Assembly: GCA_937967615.1 (NCBI GenBank)
Contig: CALCMJ010000008.1
Coordinates: forward strand, 1 to 64,000
Reading direction: 5' to 3'
Source of the DNA: an uncultured Saprospiraceae bacterium
GTDB lineage: Bacteria; Bacteroidota; Bacteroidia; Chitinophagales; Saprospiraceae
DNA: 64,000 nucleotides
Numbering within the stretch: position 1 is the first letter of the stretch; each line of letters opens with the position of its first letter. Below, one piece after another: positions 44,851-54,627 of the stretch. The notes beneath the pieces are model-generated. The model was given only the letters and a program-made list of their open reading frames with translations, made no database searches and was not told where the DNA came from. Made by a program: the position numbers and the translations under genes.

Positions 44851-44858
44851 TAGATTTG
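44851..44858 (+). promoter_or_regulatory. -7 promoter element TAGATTTG
   Basis: TAGATTTG fits TAnnTTTG exactly and ends only 5 nt before the ATG of the M14 gene. No convincing -33 TTTG is at 19-21 nt. If it is the promoter, the transcript would have almost no leader. Confidence 0.5.
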
Positions 44859-44863
44859 ACTCT

Positions 44864-46636
44864 ATGGATTTGAAACTTAGCATTAAAATATTATTTATTT
44901 GTATTTGCATTCTTAATGTTACTGCGTGTAGATCACAATCCCTCACTATGAAAAAAGAACTTAATTCTCTGAAAACAGGATTCGAGAATGATAAAAATAC
45001 AACAGCTACGTATCATCAGACAATTGCGTTTTATGAAAAGCTCGGAGATTTGGAGAATGCAATTTCTGTAAATCCTGTTGGGATGACTGATAGTGGATTT
45101 CCATTGCATGAAGTTATAATATCAAAAGATAGTGATTTTGATCCTTCCAGTATTAGGGCGAAAGGGAAAGTTGTTTTATTCTTAAACAATGCTATACATC
45201 CAGGCGAACCTTGCGGAGTGGATGCGAGCATGATGTTAGCTAGAGATCTTTTCATAAAAGATGAATTGGCAGCACTCCTAGATAACACAGTAATTATCTT
45301 AATTCCGTTTTATAACATAGGAGGAGGGTTGAATAGAGGAAGTTTTAGCAGAGCAAACCAAGAAGGTCCTGAATATTATGGCTTTCGTGGGAATGCAAAA
45401 AACTTGGACCTAAATAGGGACTTCATTAAATGTGATTCTGAGAATGCTAAGACGTTCAATAAATTGTACAATAAATGGAGTCCAGATGTCTTTATTGATA
45501 ATCATACTTCTAATGGTGCTGATTATCAATATTCCATGACATTAATTGCTACGCAAAAGGATAAACTTCAAGAAGATATTTCTCAATATATGGTGGGCCA
45601 AATGCTTCCAGATCTTTTTCAGAAGATGAAATCTAAAAACTGGGAAATGACACCTTATGTGTATGCACAGAATACTCCAGACGATGGGATTATGGGATTT
45701 TTAGATCTCCCAAGATATTCGTCTGGTTATGCTGCATTACATAATGCAATTTCATTTATGCCGGAAACGCACATGCTTAAACCTTATACAGATCGTGTGG
45801 AAAGCACATACGCGTTCATGATTTCTATGTTAGAACATTTATCAGTACATGCTAAGCAAGTTTTAGATGTTAGAAAAAATGCTGTAGATAAAATCAAAGC
45901 TCAAATAGATTTTCCAATTGAATGGGAATTGGACAGGGAGAAAGTGGACAAAGTGTTCTTTAAAGGCTATGAAGCAAAGTATAAAAAGAGCCTTGTGACT
46001 GGATTGGATAGAATGTATTATGATCAATCCGCACCCTGGGAAAAAGAAATTGATTTTCTAAATAGTTATAAGGACATAAGGGCTATAGCTAAACCAAAAG
46101 CATATGTATTTCCACAAGCTTATAAAGAATTAGCTGAGCGACTGGAGTGGAATGGAGTTAAGGTGGAAAGACTTAAAGAAGACCTTAATTCAGAATTTGA
46201 GATGTATTACATACAAGACTATGAAAGTGTAAAGCAGGCTTACGAAGGGCATTATCTGCATTACAATGTTGAGGTAAACATAGTGAGTAAGAAATGGAAA
46301 TATAATAAAGGCGATTTCATTGTATATACTGGACAAAACTCTGACAGATATATTGTTGAGTGCTTAGAGCCTCAAGCAGCAGACAGCTATTTTGCTTGGA
46401 ATTTCTTTGATGGAATTCTTATGCAGAAAGAATATTTTTCATCGTATGTGTTTGAGGAAATAGCCGCTGACTTATTAGCAAATGATCAAGAACTTAAAAA
46501 TGAGCTTGAGAAAAAGAAACGAGAGGATGCTGAGTTTGCAGGGAACGCAAGAGCGCAACTAAGTTTTATATATAGAAAGTCGCCGCATTATGAGCAGACG
46601 CATAAATTATATCCAGTTGCAAGAATAGTGAAATAG
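44864..46636 (+). CDS. M14-family metallocarboxypeptidase lipoprotein
   Basis: The 590-residue protein has a lipoprotein signal (LNVTAC, Cys22). The carboxypeptidase A-type zinc site is visible: HPGE in NNAIHPGEPCG, the arginine region NLDLNRDFIK, the third ligand His in FIDNHTSNGADY and the catalytic Glu in MPETHMLKPY. Family members remove C-terminal residues or process peptidoglycan stem peptides. The lipid anchor places it in the periplasm or at the surface. The C-terminal 200 residues are an extra domain of unknown fold. It converges with hemA (8 nt apart). Confidence 0.85.
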   Translation: MDLKLSIKILFICICILNVTACRSQSLTMKKELNSLKTGFENDKNTTATYHQTIAFYEKLGDLENAISVNPVGMTDSGFPLHEVIISKDSDFDPSSIRAKGKVVLFLNNAIHPGEPCGVDASMMLARDLFIKDELAALLDNTVIILIPFYNIGGGLNRGSFSRANQEGPEYYGFRGNAKNLDLNRDFIKCDSENAKTFNKLYNKWSPDVFIDNHTSNGADYQYSMTLIATQKDKLQEDISQYMVGQMLPDLFQKMKSKNWEMTPYVYAQNTPDDGIMGFLDLPRYSSGYAALHNAISFMPETHMLKPYTDRVESTYAFMISMLEHLSVHAKQVLDVRKNAVDKIKAQIDFPIEWELDREKVDKVFFKGYEAKYKKSLVTGLDRMYYDQSAPWEKEIDFLNSYKDIRAIAKPKAYVFPQAYKELAERLEWNGVKVERLKEDLNSEFEMYYIQDYESVKQAYEGHYLHYNVEVNIVSKKWKYNKGDFIVYTGQNSDRYIVECLEPQAADSYFAWNFFDGILMQKEYFSSYVFEEIAADLLANDQELKNELEKKKREDAEFAGNARAQLSFIYRKSPHYEQTHKLYPVARIVK

Positions 46637-46644
46637 AATGACGG

Positions 46645-47868
46645 CTAAGAATTATTTGCTTTTGCCATTTTCATTGGAACAGAAATACATTTCTTGACCA
46701 TATAGTCCATCATGTTTTCAATCAAAGCTTTTGTAGAACTATCAAGGGATGCTAAGTCATTTTTATAGACAGAATTTAGTGCGCGTTGTTTTACTTCTTC
46801 AATTTCAGATGGTAGGTGAGTTAGCATTTTTTCAATCTGTCTATGTTGAAAGCTTTTTGAATAATCCAGAACGTTTTTCTGTACAATCACCTTCGCCTTT
46901 ACAAGCTCATTCTTTCTATGCTGCATGTTGGACTCCGCAAGAGAACGTAAACTTTCTACATCAATATAATTTGTATTGTATTGTGAAATTACATCTGAAT
47001 CAATATTCCTAGGAACAGCAAGATCTATTAATGTTTTCTTGGAAGAATCTCTTTTAAGTAATTGCGAATAGACATTGGAATTTATAATGACATCATTTGA
47101 GGCAGTACAAATGAAAATTACATCAAAGCCACCTTCATGCATATTTAAATCACTCAGGTGAAAAGAAGGTGCGCTTAAGATTTTACTTAAACCCTTAGCA
47201 TTATCAAGAGACCTGTTGAAAATTGTAATGTTTGTAAATGCATGTTTCTTTAAAAACTTTCCAACGAGAGTATTTGTTTCACCAGCACCAATCATAAGGA
47301 TTCTAGAATCCTTATGAGGTTCAGTAGCAATAAATTTATGGACTGCCAAAGAAACTATAGATATTGCGCGTTCACCAATTCCAGTTTTTGAATACACTTC
47401 TTTAGCAGTTGTTGTAGTATATCTTTCTAATAGCCTTAAATTGTCTTTGACTAAACCTATCTTTAAACATTGTGCATATGCTTCTCTATATTGTCTAAAG
47501 ATTTCTCGTTCTCCTACAACTAAAGAATCCATACTAGAAGCGACTTCAAAAATATGTTTAACAGCTTCAGATCCTTCAAAGGTGCGCACATACTTCTGCA
47601 CAACATCTAAAATTTCTGAATCCATCTGTGGATTAATATACTTGAAGAAAGCACTTAGAAACTGTTTGTCTAAATTCTGATCTGTATAGAGGATATAACT
47701 TACGCGATTACATGTACTCAAATACATCAATTCTTCAAAACCAAATTTCTCTTTTAAATCTAATAAAAGCTGTGGGTTCTCGTTTGCTTCAGGCATAGAA
47801 AACTGAGGCAACTCGTCTATGTTGAGATGCTGATGTGTGATCGTGATTATCTTGTAATAATCGAGCAT
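46645..47868 (-). CDS. hemA: Glutamyl-tRNA reductase
   Basis: The 407-residue protein has the catalytic cysteine Cys53 in LSTCNR, the dinucleotide-binding LMIGAGETNTLVGKFLKKH and the C-terminal dimerisation helix. It makes glutamate-1-semialdehyde from glutamyl-tRNA for tetrapyrrole synthesis. Start is ATG. An exact -7 motif (TACTTTTG) ends 4 nt before the ATG, implying a nearly leaderless mRNA. It converges with the M14 gene and is divergent from queG. No other haem-synthesis genes are in the window. Confidence 0.93.
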   Translation of the reverse strand: MLDYYKIITITHQHLNIDELPQFSMPEANENPQLLLDLKEKFGFEELMYLSTCNRVSYILYTDQNLDKQFLSAFFKYINPQMDSEILDVVQKYVRTFEGSEAVKHIFEVASSMDSLVVGEREIFRQYREAYAQCLKIGLVKDNLRLLERYTTTTAKEVYSKTGIGERAISIVSLAVHKFIATEPHKDSRILMIGAGETNTLVGKFLKKHAFTNITIFNRSLDNAKGLSKILSAPSFHLSDLNMHEGGFDVIFICTASNDVIINSNVYSQLLKRDSSKKTLIDLAVPRNIDSDVISQYNTNYIDVESLRSLAESNMQHRKNELVKAKVIVQKNVLDYSKSFQHRQIEKMLTHLPSEIEEVKQRALNSVYKNDLASLDSSTKALIENMMDYMVKKCISVPMKMAKANNS

Positions 47869-47872
47869 AAAA

Positions 47873-47907
47873 CAAAAGTAAGCTAAGCCTATATTTCAAT
47901 TGTCAAA
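47873..47907 (-). promoter_or_regulatory. Promoter of hemA
   Basis: The -7 element TACTTTTG (47880-47873) fits TAnnTTTG exactly. A TTTG at 47907-47904 is 23 nt upstream, slightly longer than the usual -33 spacing. The -7 element sits 4 nt before the start codon. Confidence 0.5.
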
Positions 47908-48017
47908 GAAATGTAAAACCGCTTCAATCCTCTTAATTATAGCTTGTATAAATAAGAATAGGGTTTGAAATCCCAATTTAACGGATGAATTAGGGAACAA
48001 GTGTTATTTTGTTGCGG

Positions 48018-48938
48018 ATGAACAAAGCAGAATTGACACAAAGAATTAAATCTCAAGCAGAAATACTGGGATTTTATGGCTGTGGAATTGCAAAGGCAGA
48101 ACGGCTTGACGAGGAGGCTGAAAAGCTAGAGCTCTGGTTGTCAAAAGGACTACAAGGCGGAATGCACTATATGGAAAACCATTTTGAAAAAAGGGTAGAC
48201 CCAAGACAGCTTGTTCCAGGAGCTAAGTCAGTCATAAGTTTAATGTACAATTACTTTCCTGAGGATGATTCTCCAAGTAATAAGACTCCTAAACTTGCAC
48301 GGTACGCATATGGACGCGACTATCACAAAGTCGTTAAGAAGAAGCTGAAAAACTTCATGCAATGGATAAATGATGAAATAGGAGAAATTGATGGAAGATG
48401 TTTTGTGGATTCAGCCCCAGTTATGGAAAGAGAATGGGCAAAACGAGGAGGTCTTGGATGGTTAGGCAAAAACACATTGTTATTAAGCAAGCAAAAGGGT
48501 TCATACTTTTTCTTAGCTGAAATTATATCTGACTTAGAGCTGGAATATGACCATCCTATCAGAGATCACTGTGGGACGTGTACAAAATGTATTGATGCTT
48601 GCCCTACTGATGCTATCAGCGAAAACGGTTATATTTTGGACGCAAGTAAATGCATTTCATACCTCACTATAGAACTTAAAACTGCGATTCCAGAAGAATT
48701 TAAAGACCAAATGGAGGGTTGGATGTTTGGTTGCGATATATGCCAAGAAGTATGTCCGTGGAATAGATTTTCAACTCCCCATAAGGAAGAAGATTTTTTA
48801 CCTAGTGAAGATCTTATAAATATGGAAGCCTGGGAAAATATATCAGAAGAAGTATTCCATACGCTTTTTAAAGGTTCCCCTGTGAAGCGAACAAAGTACA
48901 CTGGACTTAAAAGAAACATTGACTTTATTACAGAATAG
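48018..48938 (+). CDS. queG: Epoxyqueuosine reductase
   Basis: From ATG 48018 the protein has 306 residues; a TTG three codons upstream is not needed. It has the cobalamin-binding N-terminal domain (ILGFYGCGIAKAERLDEEAE, ARYAYGRDYHKV) and two 4Fe-4S clusters in CGTCTKCIDACP and CDICQEVCPW. It makes queuosine from epoxyqueuosine in the tRNA anticodon (QUE pathway), using B12 and iron-sulfur clusters. The end is short of the usual HEAT-like extension found in some homologues. It converges with the 93-residue protein gene (8 nt). Confidence 0.93.
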   Translation: MNKAELTQRIKSQAEILGFYGCGIAKAERLDEEAEKLELWLSKGLQGGMHYMENHFEKRVDPRQLVPGAKSVISLMYNYFPEDDSPSNKTPKLARYAYGRDYHKVVKKKLKNFMQWINDEIGEIDGRCFVDSAPVMEREWAKRGGLGWLGKNTLLLSKQKGSYFFLAEIISDLELEYDHPIRDHCGTCTKCIDACPTDAISENGYILDASKCISYLTIELKTAIPEEFKDQMEGWMFGCDICQEVCPWNRFSTPHKEEDFLPSEDLINMEAWENISEEVFHTLFKGSPVKRTKYTGLKRNIDFITE

Positions 48939-48946
48939 AGAGGCTA

Positions 48947-49228
48947 TTACTTTTTAATGTAAATCGTATCTAAGAGTTTTCCTCTAGATGATATAAGTGC
49001 AATAGAACTAGTCCCTGCAGGAAGATCTGAAATTCCAATTTTATTTTTACCTGATGTAATCCCTTTGGTCAGCGTGTAGTCGCTTCCAAGATGCTTGATC
49101 TGGGCAGTGCCATCCATAAAGGAATACAACCAAACTTCGTGTTGGTCATGAACAGTAATAGTTTCTGGATTTGTATTAGAAACAAAAGAAGAAAGACTAA
49201 ACAATGCTAAAAAAACCAGGATTTTCAT
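48947..49228 (-). CDS. Small secreted protein resembling a lone T9SS sorting domain
   Basis: The 93-residue protein has a signal peptide (about 1-18). The remaining 75 residues read VWLYSFMDGTAQIKHLG ... KNKIGISDLPAGTSSIALIS ... LLDTIYIKK. This follows the strand order of a type A T9SS C-terminal domain (NIxLxxLxxGxYxL... then a final Lys-rich strand), but no cargo precedes it. It may be a degenerate sorting domain, an assembly factor or a chance similarity. It is monocistronic between convergent queG and the divergent transporter. Confidence 0.5.
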   Translation of the reverse strand: MKILVFLALFSLSSFVSNTNPETITVHDQHEVWLYSFMDGTAQIKHLGSDYTLTKGITSGKNKIGISDLPAGTSSIALISSRGKLLDTIYIKK

Positions 49229-49320
49229 TTATCTCATTTATATGTTGTGAAACAATATAAGGGCGTTCCTAGTTATAAGACGTAAAATATCAATTTAGAC
49301 ACAGTTTGTCAAGATATATT

Positions 49321-49328
49321 TACCTTTG
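49321..49328 (+). promoter_or_regulatory. -7 promoter element TACCTTTG
   Basis: TACCTTTG fits TAnnTTTG exactly, 20 nt before the TTG start of the transporter gene. Confidence 0.5.
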
Positions 49329-49348
49329 CAAGTAAAATAGTACAACAT

Positions 49349-50626
49349 TTGACATTTAAGACAAAATATTTATTTGCCCTCATTCCCTTGGCTGTAGCCT
49401 TAGGTTTGATTTACTTTTTTAGTGATATAGTGGCATATATTGTACTCGCTTGGGTTTTATCAATGCTTGGAGCCCCTTTAATGCGGTTTTTTAGAAAATC
49501 GAAGTTTCTAGGAAAGACAGGAGCAGCAGTATTGACACTTATCACATTCCTAGTGATATTCTTTATCATTTTCTGGATATTCATTCCGCCTCTTATTAAT
49601 CAGGCAGGAAAATTAGCTGGAAGTGATGGTGAGAAACTCGCTCAAAGTTTAGAAGAACCTATTAACGATTGGAATGCATGGCTGGTGAATATTGGCTTGA
49701 TTGAGCCAGAAAATATAGATAGCTTAGACATAAAGAAAGTGCCTAGTACACAAGATCAAGAAAGAATTCAAACAAAGATTATTTCTTTAGATTCATTGAT
49801 GGCTGCAAACGGCGATTCCAGCAAGACAAATATCACGCTTCTTATTGATATAAACGATCATGATCCTTCAAAGCTTGAGGAGGAGATAGTGGACATTCAT
49901 GCAGGAGATAACTTTGCGGAAAGAACCAAAAGAAATATAGCTGCTTCATTAGATCCGTCTAGAATTCCTAAACTGTTTAGATCCGTGGTAGGGTATCTTG
50001 GCAATTTCTTAATTGCACTCCTTTCCGTATTTTTTATAGCCTTTTTCTTTCTTAGGGAACAGGGTCTTTTTGGCAGCATGATATCTTCTCTAGTTCCAGA
50101 TCAGTACGAAAGTAAAACCACAACTGCAATTGAAGAAAGCAGTAAGCTTCTTATAAGATATTTTCTTGGTGTGGCTACGCAAATAATTGTGATTACGCTG
50201 TTTGTCTCTGTAGTCATGGGGATATTGGGGGTAAAGAATGCACTTCTTATTGGATTCTTCGCCGCACTTATGAATGTGATCCCATACGTTGGCCCAATCT
50301 TGGGAGCAAGCTTCGCTCTTTTGATTACCATTGCATCATATCCTGGGATTCCATTTTACGATGGTATGGTGCCATTACTTCTAAAAGTGCTCATTGTTTT
50401 TGCCATTATGCAGCTCTTAGATAATTTTATTTTGCAGCCCACTATTTATGGTAAAAGTGTGAAAGCCCATCCATTAGAAATCTTCATTGTAGTTCTCATA
50501 GGGGCTAAATTAGGAGGTATTCTTGGGATGGTTCTTGCAATACCATTGTACACAGTACTACGTGTTCTTGGGAAAGTATTTTTTAGTGAATTTAAGATCG
50601 TCCAAAGAATCACTAGTTCCATTTAA
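49349..50626 (+). CDS. AI-2E/PerM-family transporter
   Basis: The 425-residue protein starts at TTG 49349, the only initiator in the open frame. It has the PerM/UPF0118 layout: two or three N-terminal helices (about 6-85), a periplasmic or soluble loop (about 90-205) and five C-terminal helices (about 210-425) with the family signature GILGVKNALLIGFFAALMNV and IPYVGPILGA. Members export autoinducer-2 or other small molecules or ions. The soluble loop (about 120 residues) is longer than in the usual family member. It precedes mnmG by 18 nt and may be cotranscribed with it. Confidence 0.82.
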   Translation: MTFKTKYLFALIPLAVALGLIYFFSDIVAYIVLAWVLSMLGAPLMRFFRKSKFLGKTGAAVLTLITFLVIFFIIFWIFIPPLINQAGKLAGSDGEKLAQSLEEPINDWNAWLVNIGLIEPENIDSLDIKKVPSTQDQERIQTKIISLDSLMAANGDSSKTNITLLIDINDHDPSKLEEEIVDIHAGDNFAERTKRNIAASLDPSRIPKLFRSVVGYLGNFLIALLSVFFIAFFFLREQGLFGSMISSLVPDQYESKTTTAIEESSKLLIRYFLGVATQIIVITLFVSVVMGILGVKNALLIGFFAALMNVIPYVGPILGASFALLITIASYPGIPFYDGMVPLLLKVLIVFAIMQLLDNFILQPTIYGKSVKAHPLEIFIVVLIGAKLGGILGMVLAIPLYTVLRVLGKVFFSEFKIVQRITSSI

Positions 50627-50644
50627 TTAAATCATTTTTGCAGT

Positions 50645-52510
50645 ATGTTTCAAAAGTATGACGTCATAGTAGTAGGAGCGGGGCACGCAGGTTGTGAAGC
50701 TGCCGTGGCTGCTGCGAATATGGGTTCAAAGGTCTTACTCGCCACCATGAACATGAATACGATTGCACAAATGTCATGTAATCCTGCAATGGGTGGAGTT
50801 GCTAAAGGTCAGATTGTTAGAGAAGTAGATGCTTTAGGAGGCTATAGTGGGATTGTAACTGATCATACCCGTGTCCAGTTTAGGATGCTCAATAAATCTA
50901 AAGGGCCTGCCATGTGGAGTCCTAGAGCACAAAGTGATAGAATGATGTTTGCTGCTAAATGGAGAGAAATGTTAGAAGCAAATGAAAACATTGACTTTTG
51001 GCAGGAGATGGTGAAGGGAATTATTGTAAAGGATGGACGATGCGTGGGTGTCAGAACAAGTATTGGATTGGAAATAGAATCAAAATCAGTTGTTCTCACA
51101 AATGGTACTTTTTTAAATGGCTTGATACATATTGGAGAAAAGCAATTAGGTGGTGGTAGAGCTGGAGAGAAAGCGGCAACTGGTATTACTGAGCAACTCC
51201 TAGAACTTGGATTTGAATCTGGAAGAATGAAAACGGGAACGCCTCCAAGAGTAGATGGACGATCTTTAGATTGGGATAAAATGGAGATCCAATTAGGAGA
51301 TGAAAATCCTAGTAAGTTTTCTTTTACGGATACGCCAAATTTGGCAAAACAAATGCCATGTCATATTACTTATACAAGTAAAGAAGTGCACGAAACCTTA
51401 AAAGAAGGATTTGATAGATCCCCTATGTTCAATGGCAGGATCAGAGGACTTGGTCCACGGTATTGCCCGTCTATAGAAGACAAAATAGATCGCTTTTCTG
51501 ATAGGGATAGACACCAGCTATTTGTAGAACCGGAAGGTTGGAACACATGTGAGATATATGTAAATGGATTTTCATCGTCTTTGCCAGAGGAAGTGCAATT
51601 TAAAGCATTAAGAAAAGTGGAAGGTTTTGAGAATATGAAAATGTTCAGACCTGGTTACGCAATTGAATACGATTTTTTCCCACCCACACAATTGGAAATC
51701 AGCTTACAAACAAAGTTAGTAAAGAATCTATTTTTTGCTGGTCAGATAAATGGAACAACAGGATACGAAGAGGCAGCTTGCCAAGGTCTAATGGCTGGAA
51801 TGAATGCGCATCTTGCTGTAAATGATAGAGCCCCGTTTGTACTTAAAAGATCAGATGCATATATTGGAGTGTTGATAGATGACTTGGTAAATAAAGGCAC
51901 AAAAGAACCTTACCGCATGTTTACATCGCGTGCAGAGTACAGGATACTTTTACGTCAGGATAATGCAGATATGCGACTAACACCTATTGCCGAAAAATTA
52001 GGTATGCATGGCTTAGAATCTAGGGTAGAAAACTTGAATCAGAAAACAGATGATGTGAAGAGTATTCTAAAATATGTGCAAAACCTAAGTGTATCTCCTG
52101 AAGAAGTCAATTCTCTATTAGTAGAAAAATCTTCATCAGAAATAAAGCAAAAGCAAAAGTGTATAAGTTTGCTCAATAGACCAGGAATTCATATTGTGGA
52201 CCTTTGCAAAACGATCCCTCATATAAACAGTTTCTTAGGAAAATTCAATGAAGACATTCTGCACACTGCAGAGACAGGGATTAAATATGAAGGGTACATT
52301 GAGAAAGAGAAAGAGATGGCAGAGAAGATGGATCGCTTAGAATCAGTTTTTCTAAAACCAGATTTTGAATACAACAAATTAACTGCATTATCTGCAGAGG
52401 CTAGAGAAAAACTTTCGGATCTAAAACCCCGTACTATAGGTCAAGCTAGCCGTATTAGTGGTGTATCACCCTCAGACATATCTATATTACTTGTCCACGT
52501 GGGTAGATAA
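50645..52510 (+). CDS. mnmG: tRNA uridine-5-carboxymethylaminomethyl modification enzyme MnmG
   Basis: The 621-residue protein is full-length MnmG (GidA): FAD-binding IVVGAGHAGCEAAVAAANMG, CNPAMGGVAKGQIVREVDAL, the Cys-containing TGTPPRVDGRS region and NGTTGYEEAACQG. With MnmE it makes cmnm5U34 in tRNA. The start is ATG, 18 nt after the transporter. A TTTTTG motif directly before the ATG resembles a -7 element (one mismatch). The frame is intact. Confidence 0.96.
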   Translation: MFQKYDVIVVGAGHAGCEAAVAAANMGSKVLLATMNMNTIAQMSCNPAMGGVAKGQIVREVDALGGYSGIVTDHTRVQFRMLNKSKGPAMWSPRAQSDRMMFAAKWREMLEANENIDFWQEMVKGIIVKDGRCVGVRTSIGLEIESKSVVLTNGTFLNGLIHIGEKQLGGGRAGEKAATGITEQLLELGFESGRMKTGTPPRVDGRSLDWDKMEIQLGDENPSKFSFTDTPNLAKQMPCHITYTSKEVHETLKEGFDRSPMFNGRIRGLGPRYCPSIEDKIDRFSDRDRHQLFVEPEGWNTCEIYVNGFSSSLPEEVQFKALRKVEGFENMKMFRPGYAIEYDFFPPTQLEISLQTKLVKNLFFAGQINGTTGYEEAACQGLMAGMNAHLAVNDRAPFVLKRSDAYIGVLIDDLVNKGTKEPYRMFTSRAEYRILLRQDNADMRLTPIAEKLGMHGLESRVENLNQKTDDVKSILKYVQNLSVSPEEVNSLLVEKSSSEIKQKQKCISLLNRPGIHIVDLCKTIPHINSFLGKFNEDILHTAETGIKYEGYIEKEKEMAEKMDRLESVFLKPDFEYNKLTALSAEAREKLSDLKPRTIGQASRISGVSPSDISILLVHVGR

Positions 52511-52559
52511 GAATGCACTTTGAAGAACTATTCTTCTTAAAATAAACGTTCTTTTAAAT

Positions 52560-53984
52560 ATGAGAATAAGGATTTTAATATCGAGTATATGTTTATTGAT
52601 CTGCGCCATATCAGTGAATGGCCAAAATCTTAAGCAAATTAACAATGTCGTTGAATATACAAATGAAACTGTGCACGGTATGTTTATCATACACAGACTA
52701 TTGGAACTCAACAATCAAGATATTAATAAGTACGTAGACCTTGAAGGTTACAAACTCAATGCATTTGGGAATAGCGATCTACCAAAAGACATTTTTGAAG
52801 ATCCTAAATTAGAGTTTTATAGAAGGGTTGCTCCTAACACTATTTATAAATCAATCCAACTTCCTGCGAATTCAGAATTTTCTAAAACTGTTAAAAGAAT
52901 AAACGGCATTTGTTCGCAAATAAACGGATTGAGGTTTTCTGTTGCTGATTACATAAGTAGCAACGATTTAAACTCGCCAGATAAATTGGGTGCAGTTTAC
53001 GAGATGCTACAAAAGTGTGAACAACTTTACGAGAACTACTATGGAGAAAGAGCATACATAAGCTCCCTCAGGGCAGACTATGTAAATGCAGTCTCTGGAG
53101 GAGCAAAACAAAAAGAATTGTTTAATATCTATTCAAGACTATATGAACCTTTAAATATCATTTTATATGATATGAAAAAAAATAAAGATTATGACCTTGA
53201 AGGACATATTCGGAATTTTGAAAGTGCTATTTCAGAATTAGAAATCTACGTGAGGTCAAAAACAAACAAGAGGCTGGTTAAGTCAAACACAAATGTAATT
53301 AAGAAAGCGAAAGATATATTAAGCCTCATACGTTCGTATGTATCCAGTTCAAGCATTCCAGTAGAACACACACTTTATGGAAAGTTTTATTACTATCATA
53401 ACTATAAGATTTTACATAAAGCAAACTACTCAGGGATAGGTATGTTGTATGAAATGAATGAATTCTTAAGAGCATCAAATTCACCCTATCCTATGTTCCT
53501 TGAAATACCACATTATTACAAGGTCATCTATCCTGAACGAAAAGAGAAGGTTTCCATATTGTCAGAAGCGCCACAAATTAAAACCAACACAGAAACTGTA
53601 ATTCCTGAAGCCGTTGTAATGGAGATACCTAAGGTTTATGAAGAAAGAGAAGTAATTGCTAGCGATTATACTGTGTATACAAATAAGACTGAATTGGAAG
53701 TTGAGTTGTACGATCATTTACTCCTAGATGGTGATATTGTCTCATTGAGTTTTAATGGAGAATGGGTATTAAGAAATCATTCTTTAGAAGCAGAGCCTAA
53801 AAAACTCAAACTAACACTTAATCCCAATGGTAAAAATTACCTTTTGTTACATGCGGAGAATTTAGGAAGAAGACCTCCTAATACGATTGGGCTATCCTAT
53901 TTAGCTCCTGAAGGTGGAAGGAAAAAAATACTTCTTCGTTCTGATCTTGAGAAAAGTGAACTGATAGAAATCATCGTCCAATAA
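52560..53984 (+). CDS. Secreted protein of unknown function
   Basis: The 474-residue protein has a signal peptide ending at VNGQ (about residue 21). No domain is recognised. The first 330 residues are helical with many Asn/Tyr/Lys and few Cys (one), including LRFSVADYISSNDLNSPD. Near 350-370 there is a linker (TNTETVIPEAVV) followed by a short beta domain (ELEVELYDHLLLDGDIVSLS, NGKNYLLLHAENLGRRPPNT). It stands alone between mnmG and the minus-strand run below. Confidence 0.6.
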   Translation: MRIRILISSICLLICAISVNGQNLKQINNVVEYTNETVHGMFIIHRLLELNNQDINKYVDLEGYKLNAFGNSDLPKDIFEDPKLEFYRRVAPNTIYKSIQLPANSEFSKTVKRINGICSQINGLRFSVADYISSNDLNSPDKLGAVYEMLQKCEQLYENYYGERAYISSLRADYVNAVSGGAKQKELFNIYSRLYEPLNIILYDMKKNKDYDLEGHIRNFESAISELEIYVRSKTNKRLVKSNTNVIKKAKDILSLIRSYVSSSSIPVEHTLYGKFYYYHNYKILHKANYSGIGMLYEMNEFLRASNSPYPMFLEIPHYYKVIYPERKEKVSILSEAPQIKTNTETVIPEAVVMEIPKVYEEREVIASDYTVYTNKTELEVELYDHLLLDGDIVSLSFNGEWVLRNHSLEAEPKKLKLTLNPNGKNYLLLHAENLGRRPPNTIGLSYLAPEGGRKKILLRSDLEKSELIEIIVQ

Positions 53985-54029
53985 GCAAGTAAGTCATCGT
54001 TTTAGGATTATAGACACTAATGTCTATAC

Positions 54030-54410
54030 TTAGACTGAACGCGCCTGTCTATCCAGAATATAAGTTTCACATGCTGTAAAAATTAGGTACACTAGAAGAA
54101 AGGGTATAAGGAATGCTTTGCTCTGTGGTGCAAATTGCTTTACATAGATAAAGACAATAATAAAAGAAAACAAAAGTTTTATGATCACATTGTAAAGAAC
54201 GAGATAAACAAACAGGTTTTTGATCTTGGAACCTATGCTTGCACTCCCTACAAGATAAACCGTGGTCGTATACAAAATAAAGAAAAGGAGCATGGTGTAA
54301 AAAAATCCACTATACAGTTTTAAGGGAATAGCAAAATCTAGTGCATAAAACATAGCAATAGAGGCGAGTATCCCTATAAGAATTACTTTCAAAAATATAG
54401 ATAAGGTCAT
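54030..54410 (-). CDS. Small membrane protein of four helices
   Basis: The 126-residue protein has about four membrane helices and no soluble domain. It overlaps the AtpZ-like gene by 4 nt (ATGA), so it is translationally coupled. In Bacteroidota an uncharacterised protein of this size often sits between AtpZ and the F0 gene atpB; here no atpB follows. It could help assemble the ATP synthase ring. Function unknown. Confidence 0.55.
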   Translation of the reverse strand: MTLSIFLKVILIGILASIAMFYALDFAIPLKLYSGFFYTMLLFFILYTTTVYLVGSASIGSKIKNLFVYLVLYNVIIKLLFSFIIVFIYVKQFAPQSKAFLIPFLLVYLIFTACETYILDRQARSV

Positions 54411-54616
54411 CCGTCTTTCTTACTTAAATCAATAACGAGTTTATACAAATATATAAACAAACCAATTACGGGAAGAAAGATAGTGAAATAGGGTTTTGCA
54501 AATTGGAAATAGGCATCTATATATTTACCTATATAAAGAAGACCTAACATTAAGAGGAATAGCTGAGTTGCCATTCCCATATACTTCATATAGCTCGTCT
54601 TATTTTGTTTTGACAA
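54407..54616 (-). CDS. AtpZ/AtpI-like small membrane protein
   Basis: The 69-residue protein has two helices (MGMATQLFLLMLGLLYIGKY and FTIFLPVIGLFIYLYKL) joined by a short loop, as in the AtpZ/AtpI family (PF09527) that precedes F0 genes and assists c-ring assembly or Mg2+ uptake. It is 11 nt from the bactofilin gene and overlaps the next by 4 nt. The F-type ATPase genes themselves are not in the window. Confidence 0.65.
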   Translation of the reverse strand: MSKQNKTSYMKYMGMATQLFLLMLGLLYIGKYIDAYFQFAKPYFTIFLPVIGLFIYLYKLVIDLSKKDG

Positions 54617-54627
54617 GTTTTATGGAA

